Shown in pieces: positions 56,960 to 64,000 of a stretch of DNA of 64,000 nucleotides. The notes below the pieces were generated by a model. The model worked only from the letters and a program-made list of their open reading frames with translations. It did not search any database and had not been told where the DNA came from. Each line of letters opens with the position of its first letter. The first letter of the stretch is position 1. Both the position numbers and the translations under genes were made by a program. Source of the stretch: Halichondria panicea (lineage: Eukaryota > Porifera > Demospongiae > Suberitida > Halichondriidae); the NCBI RefSeq assembly GCF_963675165.1, contig NC_087377.1, positions 2,882,978 to 2,946,977 of the forward strand, read 5' to 3'.

Positions 56960-59900
56960 CTAACCTCTATACGTCCGCAGTAGAACAAGGTCACCTTTCA
57001 TCAATTTTTCAGAAGACCTACGTCCGAACTCAATCGCTCCCTCTACTTCTAGCTGTTTTCCTCTTCTGTCGTCAATAACCTGTACGAATTATGATGACTA
57101 TAACACTCTAAGGAAATAGACATTTAATGCTTAGATAGGTTTCGCCATTAAATAAAAGTTCGCTCAGTATAATTATATACTCTCACAATTATTGTACAAT
57201 TTGCATGAAAGACTACAGTATAATTATAGCAACATACTGTATCTTCGGCAACGCTTGAGGTAATATCAGCTGTTATCTCAAATCTGAAACAGAAGCCACA
57301 TCATTACATAGTACACCAAGTTGATTACATCTAAGTATTGACTTCACTCGTACAAATTTAGCTATCAAAACAAGTCTATTTCGAAAAAACCACCAAAGTT
57401 ATAGCTCGATCATGCTTTTTCTGAGCATTTCTACCCAAATGCATGCAGTCACTGATCAATTAACCCGAACCCCTCCCTTCCACAATTACATCCGGTGCCG
57501 TATATGCCACTTGATCCGAAAGCAGAGTTCTAGAAAGACTGATTCCAACCAATAATGTAATTGCTATTTGTTTTTTATGCATCCATATGAAAATGAGATC
57601 TCCTTCTCTCTATATAATACTCTCTAGATAAGTGTCTACTCTCCTTCTTCTCTAAAATTGCACTTAAATAAAACTCTGCATGAGGTAGTTCATGTGTGTG
57701 CGTATATACCTAGTACCTAGTATAATGTTTTACGCCATAAATGAGCCAAATTGCAATTTTACATACGCATATACATGAGTTGCCTCACATACTTGTCTTC
57801 AATTTCCTCGGCTACATCGTTACGCTCAACAGTAGGCCTCCTTAAACATTCACATATGTAAGGCCATGTCATTGGATGCTCTGGATCAGTGACTTCAAGA
57901 CGCTTGGCTACCATCTCCATTAGGCGGCGTTTGTTATCTTGGTATCGACTTTCGATATTTTTCAAAACGTAATAGTTTACTTCGAGAGCCAGTCCTAAAT
58001 TAAACCAATTATAGGTGGCTGTTTTCAGACGCTCACAAATTGTATTAAAATCCGCTCCAGTCAGAACAATCGGCTGGTCTCCATTGCTGGTATCCTTCTC
58101 TGGTGATGATCCTGTACACAAGTCAATATTAGATCACAGGCAATGCTTAGACACTATATATAATTATAAGGAAAATATTGTAACATAAAATAATGACGTG
58201 TGCATCTTATTATACAAGCCATCTAGGAGTTATAATAGAAAGCGTGTGACAAGCTGCATACAACAAACTATTCTGAAAATGCACATACCATTATTTATTT
58301 ATAATAGATCATATACCGTGTATAATGGTATCATTCTTAAAGCGCTTTGACGGACTTTTAACTGATGGCAATGATCTTTTGCAGTGGCTTGAGGCATGAT
58401 AGCAAAACCAAAATTAATGTATAATTAAATTACACATTTATTCATGAAAAGTATAATAATCATGATAATTCTGCGGAGTATATAAACAGATCATACCTTG
58501 TATAATCTTTGGACGTTTTGGCTGAGTTTCACCTTCTTCATCATCTGATTGCAATAATATTTTGCGCTGTCCTGAGGCCAGAGGATATATGCATTCAGTA
58601 TAATTATGAATTATAGCTAGATACAGTGCTAATTTATGCAGTAGGAATAATTATAGCCAGACAATGCAACGGACAAAACTATACTCAAACCCCTAGGACT
58701 GCTTATACCGTACTCTACCGAGATTACGCCCACCCTAATTGCATGCTACAAAGCAGCTATACAGGCCTCGAATTAAGCCCACTCATTAAGAAACTATTTT
58801 TCTCTGTCTGCGTCTGAGGCCTGCCAGCTTTTGAAATACAATGAATATACAACAATGGTAAATGCATGGGTATAAAGTAGCTAGGTATATAAAGAGTCAA
58901 GATTCTGCATCAGAAGGTTGTTCCTTGTCACTGTCAGAGTCTTAATTCAACAGAGATTCAGAGAAGATTGTCCTTGTCTCTTATACTTGGAAATAGGATC
59001 TAGCTATATCTAGCTATATGTATATTTAGAGCTAACCAGCGTACACAATAAACTGCTAAACCTTTTCTTGACAACTTGCTCACTGACAAATGCATTACTT
59101 CCTGGTGGGCGTATTTTCGAGGCAAATTAGCCTATATGCAGGAACTTTCACTCAAAAGTGGGGGTGGACGTAATTTCGGACGTGGGCGTAATCTCGGTAG
59201 AGTACGGTACATGTATAGCGTTAACGTTCCATCCCATAATAAACTTCACACTGCCATGGTAAGTGTGTTTGCATGCTCTCACCAACACTCTTTTTCAGGC
59301 AGTGGTACACGGTAAAGAAATGCTTCTGGTTCTTAGAGATCTCACAACTGATAAAGCCCTTGAAGTGACTATTTGATGAGGCCTTGAATACCAATTCATT
59401 CTCACTCCTGACAATTTTAGGACTTTTCTTCTTCCATTTGAAGGAGAGACTTGGCTCTAGGTCCTCTGGATCAGCAAACGGCAAGGCGAGGAGAGTAACA
59501 TCATCTCCCAGGCTGACTTCCTGCACACACACACACACATGCACACAAACACACACACACAGAACAGTAAGTCGATATAAAGAAAATGTACCTGAAATGC
59601 ATGCATGCAGGTACACATTAATAAAAGAACTAACTTCTGCAAACCAGCATTCTTGTTGAGAACTCAATGAGACTTTGCTGGTGCATTTAAAGCAGGGATC
59701 AGCTCCTGTTGTGAGGAGGCAAAGCTTGGAACTGTCTTCATGTTTGCCACAGTAGCAATCGAAAGCAATAATCGGAGTGAGTAGTGGACTAATATCCTTC
59801 ATCACAAAGAGGAGAGTTGAGAGGACGTAAGAACAGAGCTCGTGCATCGTATGGTTCCTGTCTTGTCGAACAATCCGTATTTCGTAGCAATCAGCGAGAG

Positions 59901-62201
59901 CAATCAGAGTAACAAAATGCTTAGCAGATTCGTCAATGTGAAAGGAGACAAGGTTTCTCTTCACTGATGAGGTATCAGTGGCAAGTTTCCAAGTCATGCC
60001 CAGAATGCCTTTGCCTTTACTCCCCCTTGAGACCAATTCACTGATCATGGCACAGAATACTCCAATAGGAACGTATTGTGGGTCAAATGTGATCTTGATT
60101 GGAGAGGGTGTATCAATGCCATTGGGGGGTGGTTTTGTTAGTTCTTCGCGAGATGCACACTCGAGAATAGCAGGGATGAAATACGTCGTTAATAATTTTT
60201 CTGTGGTATGGCCTTTCTCAATTGTTGTGATTTTGGCCAAAAGATGGGAATGCTCGAGTAGCATGAGCAGTTTCTCAACAGGAATCAACTGGTCTTTCTT
60301 CACACCCTGGTTTTTCTCGGAATGGAATTTAGTGATTGTTTTCAGTGAAAATTGTCCCTTCAAAGTCCAATTTCTTATCTCAGCTTCCGTATACTGAATA
60401 CGCCTCTTTTCAGAACGAAGTTCCAGCAGCGGCTCGACAACGAGAACACTTAGGCTGTTAAATACCACTTGGGGGTTGCAAATGACAAAGTTCCCAAACC
60501 AACCATCTTTGTCCTTGATCTCCGGATGATAGATCAAAGCTCCAACGTATCGATCTAGGTACCAAACGATGAATCGAACCTCCTCCTCTCTCATTTTTAA
60601 CCCCTCGGTACCGATACGAATGCAATCTTCCATAGACACAATGTCAAACTCTTTTCTCAGTGTAACTCCGAACAAAAGCTGTTGTGGGCGAATTCGAAGC
60701 TTGGCATCTTTGAAATAGCTACTGAATAAGCCATGAAGATGTTCACGAAGAGGTTCCATATCAGAATCAGTACCTTCGTAGTTGTCCACTGCTATGAACG
60801 TTTTGTCTTTTGGGTGAGAAAGTAAATCCTCAAACTTGCTGGTAATCTTGGTCATGGCTTCGTTTTTCTCTGTCAACTTTTGCTCTAAACGGTTTTCGAC
60901 ATCTTTGTTGAAAGTGTCTGAGTTGAGGTGTTGGCTGACTGTTTGTTCAATGGCAGCCATGTCTTCTGCACTGACGTTAGCATGCTCATCACTCTTCTGT
61001 TGAGTCAAAATGTTCTGAATTGCTTTCTTTTGTTCGTTTTCTTTAAGGCTTTTGCTGGCAGAGGTACTATCGATCTTGCTGGCAGTGGTGTTGCTGGCAG
61101 TGGTGCTATCGCTCTTGCTGGCAGTGGAGCTATCGCTCTTGCTGGCAGTGGTGCTATCGCTCTTGCTGGCAGTGGTGCTATCGCTCTTGCTGGCAGTGGT
61201 GCTATCGCTCTTGCTGGCAGTGGTGCTATCGCTCTTGTTGGCAGTGGTACTATCGCTTTTGCAGATAGCTTTTGTGGAGTCACAAAATATCTTGAACAGA
61301 AGATCAACTTTGATTTGCATTGCCAGTTCATCCTTGAAAGTACCTATGAGGGTAGCAACAGGCTCAGTGGAGCCTAGAGTTCCAAGTTTACTACATTGCT
61401 CTCTGTCAATACCTGAGTCAATCTTGGTATGGTGGCTGATACCAGAGAGGATTTGAATGAGCGTTTCTCTGCTTGTGTACACTGAATTGTACGGTATAAT
61501 TTTGTCCTTTCCTCGTTCGTAGGAGACTTGACACATGTCATCGAGGTCTTTGTCCAGTCGAAAGAATACTAGGAAAATCCCTGCACCCTTGCTTAGAAAT
61601 GGAAACATCTCCACAAATCCTGGCTGCCCACCTATATCGACCAGATTGAGTAGGGCTTTGTTCAGCAGCTCTTTAGTGTATTCTCCTGAACCTATAATAC
61701 TTCGAAGTCTCGAAATAACCTTTCCAACATCTAGAGTGGTCCTTTTCACGACCTTTTCTGGTTCTGGTGTTGGCCCAGGTGTTGGTAATACCACTTCATT
61801 GGTCTTAGGAGGTTGATTATTTTGGTCAGTGGTTTCTTTTGTGGGCTGTTTCTTAAGTGGACTAGTATTACCGACAGTGCTGTCTTCAATAGGTTCACAG
61901 GACATAAGGTAAGAGAAGATAAACTGTGTTTCTTCCTCTAGACTTGAAGATGCTTTGAATTCAAGCTTTGTTCCAGATTTGTCCACAAAGGCCAATACTT
62001 GTTCACACTCGGCTAGTAATGTACTGCAACGTTTCCTTTGATCTTCGGGCAGCAAAGACAGGTTAGTAATGGACCCAACAAGCCGCTGTCGAGTAGTTGT
62101 TTTACCAATACCTGAGGGACCAATAAAGTGTATCTTGAGGTAATGGAGCTCGATGGTATCCTTTTCGTCGGCCATCAGCTCATCCAGTTTTTGCAAATAG
62201 A
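56960..62201 (-). CDS. Roc/COR-like P-loop protein with C-terminal Death domain (gene I)
   Basis: Exons 59635-62201, 59283-59520, 58497-58571, 57793-58111, 57238-57283 and 56960-57079 join with matching phases. The large exon starts in phase 1 (acceptor at 62202), so one or more 5' exons are unseen; counting from the first ATG (62175) gives about 1,112 residues. GPSGIGKT at 19-26 is a Walker A motif; DIGGQ at about 180 is a switch-II-like DxxGQ. A Ser/Thr/Lys repeat covers about 304-370. Residues about 470-700 resemble a COR domain (GWFGNFVICNPQVVFNSLSV, YFIPAILE). A beta-rich, Ig-like segment (SFKWKKKSP..GFISCEI), a basic linker (QPKRPK) and a Death domain (about 952-1057) follow. Reading on past 59283 instead gives a stop at 59221. 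Such proteins are usually signalling GTPases; partner unknown. Confidence 0.75.
61055..61262 (-). repeat. 24-bp coding minisatellite in gene I
   Basis: It encodes about eight tandem SDSTTASK units with small variants, between the P-loop region and the COR-like region. It is in frame and free of stops, likely length-variable. Confidence 0.9.
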
Positions 62202-62442
62202 CTGTATATAGAGAAAAAATTCAGTATTAGGGGTAAATACTTACATTTTCTGGGAATTCTAAATCAACGTCTGCATATAGTTATTATTTTCAGTACATTA
62301 TTTGAAAGGATTCTGTCAAGCGTTTAGAATCATGAAGATTTTTTGATTTTTTTCTAGCTGTTAAAATTAACTTTCATCTCATACTTGAGGCCATTTGGGA
62401 CACAGGACACTATTTATAGTTACACATGCAGCTTTAGCTATA

Positions 62443-62741
62443 CAGTAGAACCTCGATTATCCGGCCCTCCATTATCCGGAACCTCGATTATCCGGCTTGG
62501 CAGTTTTCTTGTTATCAGATCAGAAAATGGGCGTGTCCCTCAAACGCGCATGCGCGTTGCAGCTGTTACCATGGAGACTTGCCTGCTTATCTTCTGCGCA
62601 TGCGCAGACAACCATGTGGCACTGCTGTTTATCAATAAAGTGGGTGGATCAAAGCGTGGTTTATCTATTCGATTATCCGGCATATTCACTTATCCGGCCT
62701 GCTTCTGGAACCAAGGTGTCCGGATAATCGAGGTTCTACTG
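62443..62741. mobile_element. 299-bp Tigger/pogo-like MITE
   Basis: The ends CAGTAGAACCTCGATTATCC and the exact inverse are flanked by TA, and the TATCCGG motif is repeated inside. A partial copy starts at 63022. Confidence 0.88.
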
Positions 62742-63535
62742 TATCATAATTATAATAGAGCGCTTTTTCATGCTTGTGTACCTATAGGTATAGGAACACA
62801 AGCATGAAAAAGCGCTCTGTGTGCCTCTAGCTACTTCATGACAATCGAGATTATATTTTTCCAATTGATATTCAGCTATAGCTAGTGCACACACACACAC
62901 ACGCGCGGGCAAGCAATACACGTGGTCATGCTGTGGTTTATGCTGATGCCTCTCAGTTTATACACAACTACAAGTGCTAGTGACGTATAATTAGGCCAAA
63001 GAGTATAGAGTGATCATACAGTAGAACCTCGATTATCCGGACACCTTGGTTCCAGAGGCAGGCTGGATAACTAAATATACTGGATAATCGAATATATATA
63101 AACCACGTCTTGATGGCGTAAGACATTGATTATCGACCTATACCTATTATATAATTATAATTATCTATTCTAATTATACGTAGATCTAATAGTGGGAGGA
63201 CCTAGATAAAATAATAATTATTGAACGGAGTCCAGCCTAATCAGGTATGATAATGCAAGTTCAAAGGTCAAATTTAGCAGCCCTATTATTATTATTAGTA
63301 GGGCCCTATTTTTGCCTAACCAATGCCACTAAGCTTTGTTCACCCCTGGGGAGACGACCAAGATGGTGATGTCCATCTATAGAAGAAGAACTGCATTTTA
63401 GTGTTCGGTTTGAGGTAATATATTTGGCATCGATCCAAGGTATGACGCTTGCATGGTTGCGGCTGAATCATCCAGAAGCAATTGGTCCTGTTTGTGTTAC
63501 TCCAAGTAAACCTCCGTCTATAGCCGTTCTGATCG
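62742..63535. other. Non-coding sequence with a partial Tigger-like MITE
   Basis: It holds an inverted pair around 62761-62815 (gcgctttttcatgcttgtgt), and a broken copy of the 62443 MITE at about 63022-63110. No 5' exon of gene I could be identified here. Confidence 0.5.
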
Positions 63536-63539
63536 TTCC

Positions 63540-64000
63540 AAGGACGCTAGTCGCTCTCCATTCTCGCCTACCAATTGTTCATCAAAGGACGCTACTCGCT
63601 CTACATTCTCGCCTACCAGTCTTTCAAAGGACCCTAGTCGCTCTCCATTCTCTGACCTCCTGAACTTACCACAATCAGCAAGTACTCAAAAGGCAAAGGC
63701 AACTAAGACAGGAAGAGTTTGGGTTTTAACAAGCAGTGAATGTTTACGTCAGTGAAAAAGAAGAACAAAAGCAACAAGTTACATTGGAGAAACAACAACG
63801 TAAACTGGAAAGAGAAACAGAAAAAAGACTGAAGAACAAAAATGCAAAGCAATTGCAAGACAAACGAAAGAGCTCTCAATTTGAAAGCAGCTAAGAGATC
63901 AGGCCAAAGCAAAGAAAGCAGGGGAGAGGCAACGGATAGCAGAGGAGAAGCAAAAGAAAGCAGCGGAGAGGCAAACTTCTACAAAGAGGAATCATGCCAC
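63540..64000 (+). pseudogene. Relic of a pogo-type transposase C-terminus
   Basis: From 63540 the reading is Ser/Pro-rich with repeated RSPFSPT units, then ATKTGRVWVLTSSECLRQ and TGA at 63753. After a frame change the sequence is a charged Glu/Lys/Gln coiled coil (EKEEQKQQVTLEKQQRKLER). A Ser-rich linker, a V.LTS.E.L motif and a charged tail are typical of the C-termini of animal pogo/Tigger transposases, from general knowledge of the family. Stops and frame changes show decay. It continues past the window edge. Confidence 0.5.

Noticed and set aside
60928-61456. Plus-strand ORFs of 134-149 codons with Leu/Ala repeats
   Set aside because: Antisense of the SDSTTASK repeat in gene I.
1-64000. 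Bacterial features such as CRISPR arrays, operons, Shine-Dalgarno sites, tRNA or rRNA genes
   Set aside because: Direct repeats here are satellites without unique spacers; genes are spliced; no cloverleaf or rRNA core motif was recognised by eye, although a tRNA scan was not possible.

Overview
This is a eukaryotic, intron-rich, AT-rich window (introns mostly GT..AG, dense TA-flanked inverted-repeat elements, a TTAGGG-type tract). The protein set is that of an early-branching animal, most likely a demosponge: CD225/dispanin-type membrane proteins, a secreted Calx-beta/Sushi/EGF mosaic protein, ankyrin genes, and a Roc/COR-type P-loop protein ending in a Death domain. The sponge assignment is an inference from domain content, not from a database match. 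All gene models were assembled by hand from splice sites and reading-frame phase.

Layout. 1-7.5 kb: a tandem duplication carries alternating + and - strand CD225/dispanin-like genes (a partial first exon, gene A, gene B, broken copy C, gene D). 8.5-12.7 kb: a four-exon gene for a small secreted cysteine-containing peptide with a Lys/Leu-rich tail, and a decayed second copy. 13.9-31.7 kb: one large minus-strand gene of 27 exons, about 1,266 residues, with almost all introns in phase 1: signal peptide, Calx-beta, Sushi, Calx-beta, seven EGF, two Calx-beta, Sushi, then Ig-like modules. Its introns hold most of the minisatellites and several MITEs. 31.9-37.8 kb: a tiny candidate secreted ORF, a hAT-like MITE with clean target duplications, and ankyrin gene G. 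38.0-39.3 kb: a hAT-like element carrying a frameshifted HIRAN-domain gene. 39.3-41.6 kb: two inverted-repeat elements without a transposase. 41.9-46.3 kb: ankyrin plus zinc-ribbon gene H, a paralogue of G. 46.4-50.0 kb: a long IS630/Tc1-like transposon with a transposase gene and a second antisense gene; the transposase is split by a nested 932-bp element. 50.4-62.2 kb: minus-strand Death-domain exons and the Roc/COR-like gene I, with long transposon-filled introns. 62.4-64.0 kb: pogo/Tigger-like MITEs and a relic of a pogo-type transposase C-terminus.

Functionally, the CD225-like cluster, the Death-domain P-loop protein and the small secreted peptide could belong to innate defence or cell-surface biology, but nothing in the sequence proves that. 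The clearest mechanistic reading is transposon history: paralogous empty sites, target-site duplications and nested insertions allow events to be ordered.
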